A DNA stretch of 33,764 bases from Candidatus Manganitrophus noduliformans. Its GTDB lineage: Bacteria; Nitrospirota; Nitrospiria; SBBL01; Manganitrophaceae. The stretch's first letter is position 1. Every line of letters begins with the position of its first letter. The translations under genes were made by a program, and so were the position numbers. Under the pieces are notes generated by a model. The model saw nothing but the letters and a program-made list of their open reading frames with translations, was not told the origin of the DNA and did no database searches. The DNA lies in contig NZ_VTOW01000012.1 in the NCBI RefSeq assembly GCF_012184425.1, forward strand, positions 1-33,764, read 5' to 3'. Shown one piece after another: positions 23,483 through 33,144 of this stretch.

Positions 23483-25006
23483 TCAATCAGGAATAGGCGT
23501 TGGTCCAAAGGCATACTTTAACGCATAGTTGCCGCCATCTCGGTAACTCACATGGACAGTTTGATCGGGTCCATCCGATTCCAGCGCCAAATAGCCATCC
23601 CCGCCTATCGTTCCGGGAGCGTCGATAAGATAAAGACTCCACTGACTTGGATCGATGCACCCCCCGACGCAGAAGGCATATTTCAGATCGCCGTTTCTGC
23701 TATCTCCATAGATGACATGAAGACGGTTTTGTCCATCGATTCTTATCTGCGTACACTTCCCGGTCCCCGGATTCGAGTCGACTGTAATGGTTGTCCAATT
23801 TCCCTTCTGGGTACAATCTTTCCCGGTTGCACAGAAGGCATATTTGACGTTCCCTTCTGGATTAAGAGATCGATAGGTAATATGGACCCCATCGCTGTTT
23901 ACAGCGAGTGAGTTCTCCCTTCCCACATTCCCTATATCATCGACAACACCCAGGGACCACTCCTGAACTGTTTTACAGCTATCCGGTGTCGTCAGCGGGC
24001 AGGTGGCATATTTCAACGTCTCATTGGCATAGTAACTGATGTGAATGGCGTCGTTGGTGATAAAAGTAGAGTTCGGCTCGGCATAATTGTTGTTCCCCGG
24101 CTCCCACCCTCCGTCCACCCTGACCCTTGTCCAGGCAGGTGATTTGGTCCCGGTAGACGCTGGCCTAAGACAATTTTGAGAACAGGTCGCATAATAAAGG
24201 GCATTATCTGACTGAATTCCGTGGACAGAATCTACAAAGGTCTGATTTTTAGCCTTGTAGCTGATATGAATCCGCTCGTTACCGTCCACCTTGATCTGGG
24301 TGTAGGTCACCGCATCCGTCGTGTCGTCCACGATAACCGATTGCCAGCGACCCGATGCGTTCGTCGCGTATTTTAAAATCTTGTTAGAATCAGATTGAAG
24401 CTGATCGATAGCGGATTGATTCGCCGCTATAGAGATCTGAGCGATGCCATAGTCCCGGTAGCTTACGTGGATCTGATGGTTCTGATCGATTGCCATGTTC
24501 CCATCTCGCCCCAACCCTTGAGGGCCGGACCCCTGATCGATGATCTCTTTTTGCCAGCTATCCAAGAAGCTGCAATCGTTTTCGCTAGCACACCAGGCGT
24601 GTTTGAGCGCCCCGTCAGAAGCCGAAAGGTAGGTGATATGAACTGTCGTTCCATTGGAATCGGAATAGACAGCGACAGTCGTGGCTTCGCCGGCATCTTC
24701 AACAGGAACATCGACCAAATGACCGTTCCCATCTATTTGCTGTTCTGTGATTCCCCCCCCATCGATCATGACTTTTTTAAAGCCAAGATCTTCTGAAGAA
24801 GTCGGAGGCTCCGTCGGAGCGGGATTGGATGATCCCTCTCCGCCATCCGAATTTCCGGATGATCCCCCTCCCCCGTCCGAATTTCCAGAAGAGTCGCTCT
24901 CTATATCATTTTTAACACTGCCCTCTCCACTGCTTCCGCATCCCGATAAGGTGATGGCGATGAGAAACAAACCGACAATCCACCCTTTCAATCCAAGATT
25001 TTTCAT
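23483..25006 (-). CDS. Secreted lipoprotein with beta-propeller-like repeats
   Basis: I chose ATG at 25006, with AAAGGA 7 nt before it, because it starts the lipoprotein signal MKNLGLKGWIVGLFLIAITL with lipobox LSGC; an ATG 12 codons upstream would spoil the signal. A repeated linker (NSDGGGGSSGNSDGGEGSS) follows the lipid-bearing Cys. The rest, about 440 residues, is built of repeats of 50-70 residues of the kind LKYA-(T/F)-C ... W ... VD ... G ... (I/V)HVSYRD, for example MAIDQNHQIHVSYRDYG, RLHVIYGDSRNGDLKYAFC and TVHVSYRDGGNYALKYAFG. This resembles BNR/sialidase-type propellers, and each repeat carries one or two Cys. No catalytic site is evident, so it may be a surface binding protein. 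It is the first gene after the leader RNA copy 3. Confidence 0.83.
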   Translation of the reverse strand: MKNLGLKGWIVGLFLIAITLSGCGSSGEGSVKNDIESDSSGNSDGGGGSSGNSDGGEGSSNPAPTEPPTSSEDLGFKKVMIDGGGITEQQIDGNGHLVDVPVEDAGEATTVAVYSDSNGTTVHITYLSASDGALKHAWCASENDCSFLDSWQKEIIDQGSGPQGLGRDGNMAIDQNHQIHVSYRDYGIAQISIAANQSAIDQLQSDSNKILKYATNASGRWQSVIVDDTTDAVTYTQIKVDGNERIHISYKAKNQTFVDSVHGIQSDNALYYATCSQNCLRPASTGTKSPAWTRVRVDGGWEPGNNNYAEPNSTFITNDAIHISYYANETLKYATCPLTTPDSCKTVQEWSLGVVDDIGNVGRENSLAVNSDGVHITYRSLNPEGNVKYAFCATGKDCTQKGNWTTITVDSNPGTGKCTQIRIDGQNRLHVIYGDSRNGDLKYAFCVGGCIDPSQWSLYLIDAPGTIGGDGYLALESDGPDQTVHVSYRDGGNYALKYAFGPTPIPD

Positions 25007-25204
25007 GACAAATCCTTTAAAGAGTCGTTCCCATAATTTCAAAAGAATACCGACGCTTCATCTGACTTTCCAAACAAAGAATCAATGACGCACTTTCTTT
25101 CTCTTTCCACATCCTAATTTTAGGCACCTGCGATCTTTGAAACTGAAATTAATGCGGTATGGACTCTTATCGTCAGCTTATAATGAATCTCCTGAGTTAT
25201 TTTT

Positions 25205-25280
25205 ATAAATAAAAAGCCCATGGTGATTGTATCTCACCTTGGGCTTCTGGGTTCTTTGGTCCTTCGACCACCAGCCTCTT
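25205..25280 (-). ncRNA. Structured leader element, copy 3, upstream of the exported-protein operon
   Basis: On the minus strand this copy reads AAGAGGCTGGTGGTC from 25280, forms GGTC-gaag-GACC, then AAGAACCCAGAAGCCCAAG, and ends in a 13-bp hairpin with one mismatch (25214-25226 with 25234-25246) followed by TTTTTATTTATAAAA. TATACT lies 4 nt upstream of the AAGAGG. The first gene in the same direction starts at 25006, about 200 nt downstream. The small hairpin keeps its pairing with a different loop compared with copy 2, which supports a real RNA structure. Confidence 0.7.
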
Positions 25281-25584
25281 AGGAGTATAAAATAATTCTT
25301 AATATTAATTGAGTATTCAATCTTGCATAATCCATATGCCTTGTCAAGCTTTTTTTAATACTTAGTTCAATCCAGCGGGTAGATTAATTCCATGAAACTG
25401 CGCGGGGAGCCCCCTTCCTCCAATACCCTCCTTATTGGTAATCGATAGGCGGCAGATCTGGTTCTGCCCAATGAACGTACAGGCTTGCTCCAGCGTTTCC
25501 TTTCATCAATACTGATGGAGGAATATAGTTTGTTTGATTGTGTCGAGCTAATCCCTTTATTGATTTACGGCGCACTAAACTTGT
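25281..25584. other. Intergenic region between divergently read RNA element and kinase end
   Basis: About 300 bases hold no gene I can recognise. The part next to 25280 is AT-rich and likely contains the promoter of the minus-strand leader RNA. No clear terminator follows the kinase gene that ends at 25585. Confidence 0.4.
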
Positions 25585-27606
25585 CTATGAAGCAGTTTCC
25601 GTAAACTGATTGATTACTTTTGCAATGACGGTTATCAGCTCATCCGGTTTGGCTTGTTTTGGGAGATATGCTTGGAAGCCGGCAGAGAGGGCTCGTTCGT
25701 GCTCATCCTCCCTGGCAAAAGCGGTCAGGGCAATCACTGGAATTTTACTGATGCCGCGTTGCCTCTCCCATTCTCTGACCTTTTCAAGCAAAACATAGCC
25801 GTCCATCGGCATCCGAATATCGGAGATTAGCAGATCGAGCCGCTTCCGCTCCAATATCTCTAATGCCTCCTGAGCCGAGGCGGCCGCCGTCACGTGGATG
25901 CCATATCCTTCCAGGGCGATCTTCAGCAATGTGCGTACATCCACTTCATCATCGACCAAAAGTAGATTCCAGTTATATAGCGCTGGAAGGCTACCGAAAG
26001 ATTCCTCCTGTTTCGCGGGGGAACGGCCCGGTTCCGAGTCATCCTCTTTTCTCTGAACATCCCGGATCGGAAGTCTGACGGTGACTGTTGCCCCCTTCCC
26101 CTCTCCCGGACTTTCAGCCAAGACGCTTCCGCCGTGCAACTCTACGAGATGTTTCACGATGGCAAGACCGAGTCCTAAACCTTTCTGCGATCTTTTGGTG
26201 CTTCCCTCAGCCCGACGAAAACGGTTGAACATATAAGGCAGAAAGTCAGAAGGAATACCCATTCCGTAATCTTTGACACGAATCTGAATATATGGATCCA
26301 CCTGCTCCAAAAAGATCTCGATGCGTCCTTTATCGGGGGTGAACTTAATCGCATTGGAGAGTAAGTTCCCGAGCACCTGTTGCAGCCGCTCGGGATCAAT
26401 CATGACAGGATTAATGGAGGGATCGAGCATCATTTTCATCTCAATCCGCTTGGCCTCTGCTGTCTGGCGAACGGTCTCAACGGCGGCCTTAATAATCGGG
26501 ACCAAACTCAATGGACGGAGATCCAGGCGAAGTTTTCCGGAAATCATATGTGAGACATCCAAAAGCGCTCTGATCAGGTGCTCCCGCGCCCTTGCATTTT
26601 GCTCAAGCGCCTCCAATACAATCTGCTGTCTTTCGGGATCAAGTCCTCCCATCCCGAGCAACTGGGCCCACCCATAGTTGGCATTTAGCGGGATTCGCAA
26701 TTCATCGGAGATGATCGCTAAGAATTCATCTTTCAGCCGATTCGCTTCCTGGGCTTCCAATCTCGCCTTCTGCTCACGCGCAAGAAGCGCTTCTCTCTCC
26801 CTCTCAGCTTGTTTGCACTCAGTGATATCCTCGGCGATTCCGGTAATCCTGCAGATCCGTCCCGATTCATCCTTAATCGGAAAGGCCCGATCTCGAATCC
26901 AGCGAACCGAGCCATCCGGCCGGATGATCCGGAACTCCTCATCATAGGAGCCTACGCCGTGCTGGATCCATAAAAGCTGATGGGTCATGACTGCTCTCTC
27001 GATCCTGTCTCGATCATCCGGATGAATCGCATCCAGCCATGTGGTCGGCTGTTCATACAGGCTCTTATAGTTCCGCCCCCATATCTTCTCATATGCGGGA
27101 CTAATATAGAGCATCCCGCTTTCATCGGTGCTGCTCATCCAGAAAACCTCGGTGATATTCTCAGCCAATTGCAAAAAACGGTACTCACTCTGCTGAAGTT
27201 CCTTTTCCATTTTTTTGCGCTCGCGACGCACTTGGCTCTCACGCAGCTCTCGCTCGACGACAGGAACCAGGCGCCGAAGATTTTCTTTTAGGATATAATC
27301 CTTCGCCCCGGCCTTCATTGTCTTCACAGCAAGATCTTCGTCGACGCCGTCGGATAGCGTAATGAATGGCAGCTCAAACCCGCTTTTCTGCAACAGGTCC
27401 AACGCGGCAGGAGCGCTGAAATTCGGCAGGTTGTAAGCGGCAATCACAACGTCCCATTCGGTTTCAGACAATGCGTTTGTCATGCCTTCGGCCGTATCCA
27501 CCCGGTCACAGGTTACCTCATAGCCGCCACGGCATAGTTCAACCAACAGCGACTCGACATCTTCCCTCGAATCTCCAACAATTAATACTCGAAGTGATAT
27601 GTCCAT
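25585..27606 (-). CDS. Degenerate hybrid histidine kinase (REC-PAS-HisKA-HATPase-REC) lacking the phosphoacceptor His
   Basis: ATG at 27606 is chosen because GAGGAG lies 7 nt upstream; a longer frame reaches 27708. The 673-aa product has an N-terminal receiver-like domain (LRVLIVGDSREDVESLLVEL), a PAS domain (about 145-270), a dimerisation domain, an ATP-binding domain (NLLSNAIKFTP, DYGMGI, GLGLGLAIVKHLVELHGG) and a C-terminal receiver (LLLVDDEVDVRTLL, Asp596 in LISDIRMP, Lys in YLPKQ). The H box reads FLAIISDELRIPLNA where relatives have SHELRTPLNA: Asp301 (codon GAT, 26704-26706) replaces the phosphoacceptor His. In the first receiver the phosphoacceptor is Ala57 (VVIAAYNLP for VISDYSMP) and one pocket acid is Gly (VGDS). 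Only the last receiver looks functional. The frame is otherwise intact over 2 kb, so it may act as a non-catalytic scaffold or be an early pseudogene. Confidence 0.88.
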   Translation of the reverse strand: MDISLRVLIVGDSREDVESLLVELCRGGYEVTCDRVDTAEGMTNALSETEWDVVIAAYNLPNFSAPAALDLLQKSGFELPFITLSDGVDEDLAVKTMKAGAKDYILKENLRRLVPVVERELRESQVRRERKKMEKELQQSEYRFLQLAENITEVFWMSSTDESGMLYISPAYEKIWGRNYKSLYEQPTTWLDAIHPDDRDRIERAVMTHQLLWIQHGVGSYDEEFRIIRPDGSVRWIRDRAFPIKDESGRICRITGIAEDITECKQAEREREALLAREQKARLEAQEANRLKDEFLAIISDELRIPLNANYGWAQLLGMGGLDPERQQIVLEALEQNARAREHLIRALLDVSHMISGKLRLDLRPLSLVPIIKAAVETVRQTAEAKRIEMKMMLDPSINPVMIDPERLQQVLGNLLSNAIKFTPDKGRIEIFLEQVDPYIQIRVKDYGMGIPSDFLPYMFNRFRRAEGSTKRSQKGLGLGLAIVKHLVELHGGSVLAESPGEGKGATVTVRLPIRDVQRKEDDSEPGRSPAKQEESFGSLPALYNWNLLLVDDEVDVRTLLKIALEGYGIHVTAAASAQEALEILERKRLDLLISDIRMPMDGYVLLEKVREWERQRGISKIPVIALTAFAREDEHERALSAGFQAYLPKQAKPDELITVIAKVINQFTETAS

Positions 27607-27890
27607 CCCACTCTCCTCTTTGAATCCGGGCTCTTGCCATATGCCGTGACCCGGTTTCCAACTTTCGGCTCCTGAATCCTTATCGCCGCCACGCAAGTTA
27701 TCCGTCATCTCTACATATATACCTTGAATATATAATCTTAATCATGATACAGTCAAGCGGAATAAAAAACGGACCAAGAACATATGGATAGGTTGTAAGC
27801 GGATTGATCAGGCCACTCTTATATCGAGCATCTAATGTTAGAAAATCGAGAGACGGTGAGAAGGGGGTGGATGAACAAGAAGGAGGTCCA

Positions 27891-28082
27891 GTGACGAAAT
27901 CGAGCCAAAATCTTAAGAAGAAAAAAGACTCAGACCAAAAGATCGATACTACCGAAGATCCGCAAGTCCGATGCGATTGTGGCCAGTTGGTTGCTCGGCT
28001 TACCTCGCTCGGCGTCGAGATCAAATGCAAGCGGTGCAAGAGGATAACCATTATTCCAGTCAAAAATAAGAATCCTAAATAA
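27891..28082 (+). CDS. Small Com-like zinc-ribbon protein, copy 1
   Basis: The start is GTG at 27891 with AAGGAGG 4 nt upstream, which gives 63 aa: a charged Lys-rich start (KSSQNLKKKKDSDQK), then VRCDCGQLVARLTSLGVEIK and CKRCKRITIIPVK. The C-x-C-G ... C-x-x-C arrangement with the sequence GVEIKCKRCKR resembles the Com family of zinc-finger proteins (named after the phage Mu translational activator of mom) and similar small prophage-like or regulatory zinc ribbons. A longer start at a GTG near 27867 is possible. It is 85 nt upstream of the giant kinase gene in the same direction, and a clear paralogue lies on the other side of that gene at 33311-33502. A role in RNA or DNA binding is a family-based guess. 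Confidence 0.8.
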   Translation: MTKSSQNLKKKKDSDQKIDTTEDPQVRCDCGQLVARLTSLGVEIKCKRCKRITIIPVKNKNPK

Positions 28083-28167
28083 AGAGAAGTAAAGGAACAT
28101 AGACCCCGAAGAGATTCTTCGAATATAATTCCAGATGTTAGAATCAGTGCACGCTAAAGGCATTCTA

Positions 28168-31100
28168 ATGGATCATTCGGACTTTAAGAGCCGCCTTTTT
28201 GGTAATCGCTTCCAGCCGACGCGACTTCTAAAGGAAGCTCAGGGAATCAAGACTCTGCTCGGAACCGATTTTGCCAAGCGTTGCGAGGTCGTCATCAAAC
28301 TAATCCCTGCCTCAAGAGTTTCTGCTACCGCTCATCAGCGTCTGGAATACGAAATGCATATGCTCGGCAAGATCCAGAGTCCGCATTTGGTCGCCCCGCT
28401 TGCTGTTGGCGTTGAGGAAGATCTGTTCTATATCGTCCGGCTGTTTGTCCAGGGTGCCTCGCTCGCGGAGCGCCTTGGTAGAAGTCCGCTCCCGATAGGT
28501 TGCGCCGTTCCAGTGACTCTGGGAATCCTCCGCTCCCTTTGTGAGGCGCATAAACATGGCCTGGTTCATCGCAACTTGAAACCGGCCAATGTGATCTTAA
28601 CAGGTGACGCTTCTCCGGAAGAGATCAGACTCATCGATTCTGGGTACTCCCTGACCGGAGGGATCGATCATTACGGCCATCACATCCCATTGGATACTCT
28701 TTGGTATACCTCACCGGAAGCGGCTGGTCTTTTAAATCGAACTCTTGATGGTCGTTCCGATCTCTATGCCGTAGGTGTTCTACTGTTTCAACTCCTGACG
28801 GGCCATCTTCCATTCGAAGGGAAAACAATCGGCGAGCTCTTGCAGCAACACCTCTCCGCTCCACCCCCCAACCTTCTCACCCTGAGCGTGAGCGTGCCTC
28901 GCATCTTAGACGAGCTGTTGCAACGCCTGCTTCGGAAGGATCCTCGCGATCGGTATCAATCCGCCGAGGCGGTGAGTGCCGATCTAGCTTACATTGCCAC
29001 CGCTTTGGAAGAGGGTATTCGTGAGCCCACTTTCGTCCTCGGCTCGCACGATCGATATCAGCAGCTCACTGAGTCCTCCTTTGTTGGACGAAGTCGAGAA
29101 CTGAAAGAGCTTCAGAAAGTCTTTGATTTGGCAAAGGGAGGAAAAGGGGGGTTGGCTTTCGTGGAAGCGGAGTCGGGAGGCGGCAAATCGAGGCTACTCT
29201 ATGAGTTTACACAAAGAGCTCTGCAGCAAGGAGCAAGGGTCTTACATGGCACGGGACAGAGTCAAGTCGGCGCAAAGGCATTTCAGATCCTCGATGACGT
29301 CGCCTCTGAACTGATCTCGATCATCCGCTTCGATCCCTTACTAGGAGAGAGGATTGCCCAAGGCCTGGGGGATCACCGCGAAGCTGCCATCATCACCTTG
29401 CCCAAGCTCGCTAAAGTTTTGGGAGAGGGAAATTCGGCGCTTCTCGGCAACGAACAGCATGGCGAGATCCGGGCGATTCAAGCCTTGAGGGTGTTGCTCG
29501 ATCTACTCGGGTCCCAGACAAAGCCAGCCATAGTCATACTCGATGACGCTCAATGGTCGGATAGTCTGAGCGTGAAACTACTCAGAGAATGGCAGAGCCA
29601 GAAGGAGGCAGAGGATCGCTCTGGCCGTTTTGTGATGATTATTCTTTCATTCCGCACCGAAGAGGTCCCGAAGGACCACCCCATACGGTACCTGAAGCCA
29701 CTCACAGAACTGTCACTCGACCTTCTTGGGCAGGAAGATATGAAAGCCTTGCTCGAGTCGATGGCCGGTCCATTGCCTCAGGAAGCGACGACAGCAGTGG
29801 CCCGGCTTGCAGAAGGGAACCCCTTCTTGGCCGGAGCGGTTCTACAGGGCCTTGTTGAGACGGGCGCTATTGCGTATAACGCATCGGGATGGCGCGTGGA
29901 AGCGAGCATCTTGGTTAATCTCCAGGCCTCCGGAAAAGCCAAGGCGTTTTTGGTCCGCCGACTGGAGCAACTCCCGCAGGAAGTTTTTTCTTTTCTGACT
30001 GTGGGCGCGGTGCTTGGGAGGAGCTTTGATCTGGAGTTTGCCCTGACGATCACGGGCCAAACGTCGCAAGAAGGCTTTGCAATGGTGGGAGAGGCGCAAC
30101 GGCGGCACATCGTCTGGATGGATGCAGACAGCCGACGGTGTACTTTCCTTCATGACAAGCTGCGCGAGAGCTTGCTCGGACGACTTTCTGAAGAAAATCG
30201 CAAGCGTTTGCACCGAGAAGCGGCAATACTGCTCGAATCGCGGGATAGAAATCTTGTCTTTGACCTCGCCTACCACTTTGATGCCTCCAGCGACCCCGCA
30301 CGGGCCTTCCCGTATGCGCTCGCCGCAGCTGAACGGGCCCGCTCTCAATATGCATTGGAAGTGGCAGAACAGCAGTATCGCATCGCCGAGCGGGGTCTTC
30401 TCGCGGAAGATGAGGCACTCCGCAGTCGGGTCATTGAGGGACTTGGCACAACAATGATGCTACTCGGCGACTATGACAAGGCCGGTGCGTATTTCGAACA
30501 GGCCCGTTTGCTTGCAAAGGACAAATTCAAGCGTGTGGAAATTGATTGTCTCCTTGGTGATCTGGCCTTTAAAGGTGGAGACCTGCCCCGCGCCGATGAA
30601 AGGCTGCAAAGTTGTTTACGATCACTGGGCTACAAGGTCCCGAATCCAAAAAGCTTGGTCTGCTTACTGATGGGGCTGTCGCGGGAAGCTGTGGTGCAAG
30701 CTTTCCATACCTTTCTCCCAGGACTCTTCTTGCATCGTCGGAAGCTGGAAGGAGAAGAAGAGCGGCTCCTAGCCGCACGCCTCTATATTCGGATGGGATA
30801 TATATGGTGGTTTTTACATGGACCGATCGCATGCTTATGGAGTAACCAGCGGTCAATGAACATTGCTGAATGTTATCCCCCCTCCCCTGAGTTGCAGCTA
30901 ATCTATGACACTCAAGCGCCCGTCATGAGCGCTCTTCCCAACTTTAGCCGGTCGCTACGTTATCCTCAAAAAGCCCTTACTTTCGCGAAGGCCCGGGGCG
31001 ATGTCTGGGGGCAGGGGCATTCCTACGCATTTATCGGAATGGCCTACTATAACAGATCCGACTTCCCCGCAGCCGTCGAGAATTGCAGGGAGGGGATCAG

Positions 31101-33144
31101 ACTCCTCACGCGCGCGGGAGATCTTTGGGAAGCCCTGATCGCAGGCTTTACCCTGTCAGCAGCGCTATACCGAATGGGGAACTTCCGAGAGGCGATTTCT
31201 GAAGCGCGTCGTGTCTTCTACTTGGGAAGACAGATTGGAGACATACATGGGAGCAGTTGGTGCCTGGAAATCTGGTCGAAGGCGTCTGGTGGGAGGGTGC
31301 CGACAAATCTCGTCCAAGAGATGATGGAACTCACCAAGCATGACCCGCAAATTTTTGAGGCCGCGCTCCAGGCAGAGGGGATCCGGCTCTTGGGGGAGGG
31401 ACGCTTCGGAGAAGCTGCGTCAGCCTTCGAGAAGGCACAAAAAGTAGCGGATACCGCCATGCTCAGGAGCGACTATGTCGCCGGCATTCAGACCTGGGTG
31501 GCCACCTGTCTGCGTAAAGAGGCTGAAGCCAGACCTTTTCTGGATCAGGTGGGGCGACAAGCGCTGTTGCGTCGCGCGCGCCGGGCGGCACGTCGAGGTC
31601 TCCGTATGGCCCGCTGGTACCAAAACGGCCTTCCGCACGCGCTTCGTGAAACCGGCCTGTTGGCAATGCTTGAGGGGCGTATCGAGCAGGCAGAGAAATG
31701 TCTCAAAGAGAGTCTAGAGGTTGCAGAACGCCAGGGCGCCAGGTATGAAGCGGCCCAGACCCGACTCGCTCAAGCAGAATTGCATGCAATAATGGCTCAA
31801 CCTGGTGCGAACCTTGAAGTCGAAGCAGCTCGCCGAGAGGTTATCGCATTTGGAGCAGGCTTTGAAATGGGGACCGAAGGAATGGCCTGTGAGAATAACC
31901 CGCAAACGAAACCGGTCACGCATTCTCTTGTCGATCGATTTTCTACCCTCCAAGAGGTCGGCCGAAAAATCGTCGCGGCCCATTCTAAAGAATCGATTTA
32001 TTCCGAAATCTACAACGGGATGCTAGCCTTGCTTCGAAGCGAAGAGTGTCGTATCATCGATATAAATGATACATATAAGGAAGGAACGCCCCCAAACCCC
32101 GTAAGCGAAGTCGAAAGCAGCGAGTTTATTATCGAGCTGGTTCGTCAAAGCCTTAAAGCAGGGGGTTCTGTCGTTTTCACGGCAGATATGGCCAATGATA
32201 TTGGAGATCGCCTGCTGAATGCCAAGGTTGCCTCGGTGCTCTGTGCACCCATCGTCGTCCGAGGAAGTGTCCGGGCCGTTGTTTTCACCCTACATCGACA
32301 GATCCGGAGTCTTTTTGGTGAGGACGAGAAGCTGCTGGCGGAGTTTATTGCTGCACTGGCCGGGGTGGCGCTGGAGAATGCCGAGGGATTGGCTGAGATA
32401 CAAGAGCTATCGAAATCCCTGGAGAGAAAAATTGAAGAGCGAACGGCTCAGTTGAAGGAAAAAAACCGTGATCTTGAATCGTTTGTTTATGCTGTCTCCC
32501 ATGACCTAAAAGCCCCCGTTGTCTCCATGGATGGATTCGCTTCCAGGGTATTAGAAGACTATGGGGAAAAATTGGATGACAACGGAAAGCGCTATCTGAA
32601 CCGTATTCAAGCAAACGTGAATTTTATGCAAAAGCTCATCGTTGATCTTCTAGAGTTTTACAAAGTGGGAAAGCGATCAGAAAAGCCGGAAGTGTTACAA
32701 ACCGAAGTGGTTTTGCGGGAAGTCTTGCAACTATGTATCGGTCCCATCCAGCGGCGGAATACCAAGCTCTCGATCCATTCTCCTCTTCCGACAACCTTTT
32801 TTGACCCGACCTCCTTGAAACAGATTTTCTTAAACCTCATTACAAATGGGGTTAAATTTATGGGGAATCAATCTTACCCTAGGATCGAAATTGGAGGTCG
32901 GGAAATAGACGGATTCGTAGAATTCTATGTAAAAGACAATGGAATTGGAATTGATCCACAAAATCATGAGCAGATCTTCGGAGTTTTCCAACGCCTCAAA
33001 GAGGTTGAGGTAGAAGGCTCGGGAATTGGGTTAGCGACGGTCAAAAAGATTATCGATTCGGCGGGCGGAAAGATCTGGCTTCAATCTCAAAGGGGACACG
33101 GAACGACTTTCTTTTTCTGTATCCCAAAAAACCGAAAAGGATAA
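28168..33144 (+). CDS. Giant fusion: Ser/Thr kinase-like domain, AAA ATPase, TPR-like repeats, GAF, histidine kinase
   Basis: ATG at 28168 is preceded by AAAGG (7 nt); an upstream ATG at 28135 has no ribosome site. The 1658 residues order as follows. Ser/Thr kinase fold about 1-280: VVIK lysine is present, but the catalytic loop reads LVHRNLKPANVIL, with Asn136 for the catalytic Asp, and the metal loop reads DSG (Asp157) instead of DFG. ATPase about 300-560: Walker A ESGGGKS (Lys340) and Walker B VILDDAQWSD. A long helical TPR-like region spans about 640-1190 and a GAF domain about 1215-1390. A coiled coil ending IEERTAQLKEKN is followed by His1445 in AVSHDLKAPV and an ATP-binding domain with NLITNGVKFM, DNGIGID and GSGIGLATVKKI. 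Such fusions of kinase, ATPase and histidine kinase are known in environmental bacteria. Here the histidine kinase looks active but the Ser/Thr kinase part probably is not. Confidence 0.92.
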   Translation: MDHSDFKSRLFGNRFQPTRLLKEAQGIKTLLGTDFAKRCEVVIKLIPASRVSATAHQRLEYEMHMLGKIQSPHLVAPLAVGVEEDLFYIVRLFVQGASLAERLGRSPLPIGCAVPVTLGILRSLCEAHKHGLVHRNLKPANVILTGDASPEEIRLIDSGYSLTGGIDHYGHHIPLDTLWYTSPEAAGLLNRTLDGRSDLYAVGVLLFQLLTGHLPFEGKTIGELLQQHLSAPPPNLLTLSVSVPRILDELLQRLLRKDPRDRYQSAEAVSADLAYIATALEEGIREPTFVLGSHDRYQQLTESSFVGRSRELKELQKVFDLAKGGKGGLAFVEAESGGGKSRLLYEFTQRALQQGARVLHGTGQSQVGAKAFQILDDVASELISIIRFDPLLGERIAQGLGDHREAAIITLPKLAKVLGEGNSALLGNEQHGEIRAIQALRVLLDLLGSQTKPAIVILDDAQWSDSLSVKLLREWQSQKEAEDRSGRFVMIILSFRTEEVPKDHPIRYLKPLTELSLDLLGQEDMKALLESMAGPLPQEATTAVARLAEGNPFLAGAVLQGLVETGAIAYNASGWRVEASILVNLQASGKAKAFLVRRLEQLPQEVFSFLTVGAVLGRSFDLEFALTITGQTSQEGFAMVGEAQRRHIVWMDADSRRCTFLHDKLRESLLGRLSEENRKRLHREAAILLESRDRNLVFDLAYHFDASSDPARAFPYALAAAERARSQYALEVAEQQYRIAERGLLAEDEALRSRVIEGLGTTMMLLGDYDKAGAYFEQARLLAKDKFKRVEIDCLLGDLAFKGGDLPRADERLQSCLRSLGYKVPNPKSLVCLLMGLSREAVVQAFHTFLPGLFLHRRKLEGEEERLLAARLYIRMGYIWWFLHGPIACLWSNQRSMNIAECYPPSPELQLIYDTQAPVMSALPNFSRSLRYPQKALTFAKARGDVWGQGHSYAFIGMAYYNRSDFPAAVENCREGIRLLTRAGDLWEALIAGFTLSAALYRMGNFREAISEARRVFYLGRQIGDIHGSSWCLEIWSKASGGRVPTNLVQEMMELTKHDPQIFEAALQAEGIRLLGEGRFGEAASAFEKAQKVADTAMLRSDYVAGIQTWVATCLRKEAEARPFLDQVGRQALLRRARRAARRGLRMARWYQNGLPHALRETGLLAMLEGRIEQAEKCLKESLEVAERQGARYEAAQTRLAQAELHAIMAQPGANLEVEAARREVIAFGAGFEMGTEGMACENNPQTKPVTHSLVDRFSTLQEVGRKIVAAHSKESIYSEIYNGMLALLRSEECRIIDINDTYKEGTPPNPVSEVESSEFIIELVRQSLKAGGSVVFTADMANDIGDRLLNAKVASVLCAPIVVRGSVRAVVFTLHRQIRSLFGEDEKLLAEFIAALAGVALENAEGLAEIQELSKSLERKIEERTAQLKEKNRDLESFVYAVSHDLKAPVVSMDGFASRVLEDYGEKLDDNGKRYLNRIQANVNFMQKLIVDLLEFYKVGKRSEKPEVLQTEVVLREVLQLCIGPIQRRNTKLSIHSPLPTTFFDPTSLKQIFLNLITNGVKFMGNQSYPRIEIGGREIDGFVEFYVKDNGIGIDPQNHEQIFGVFQRLKEVEVEGSGIGLATVKKIIDSAGGKIWLQSQRGHGTTFFFCIPKNRKG

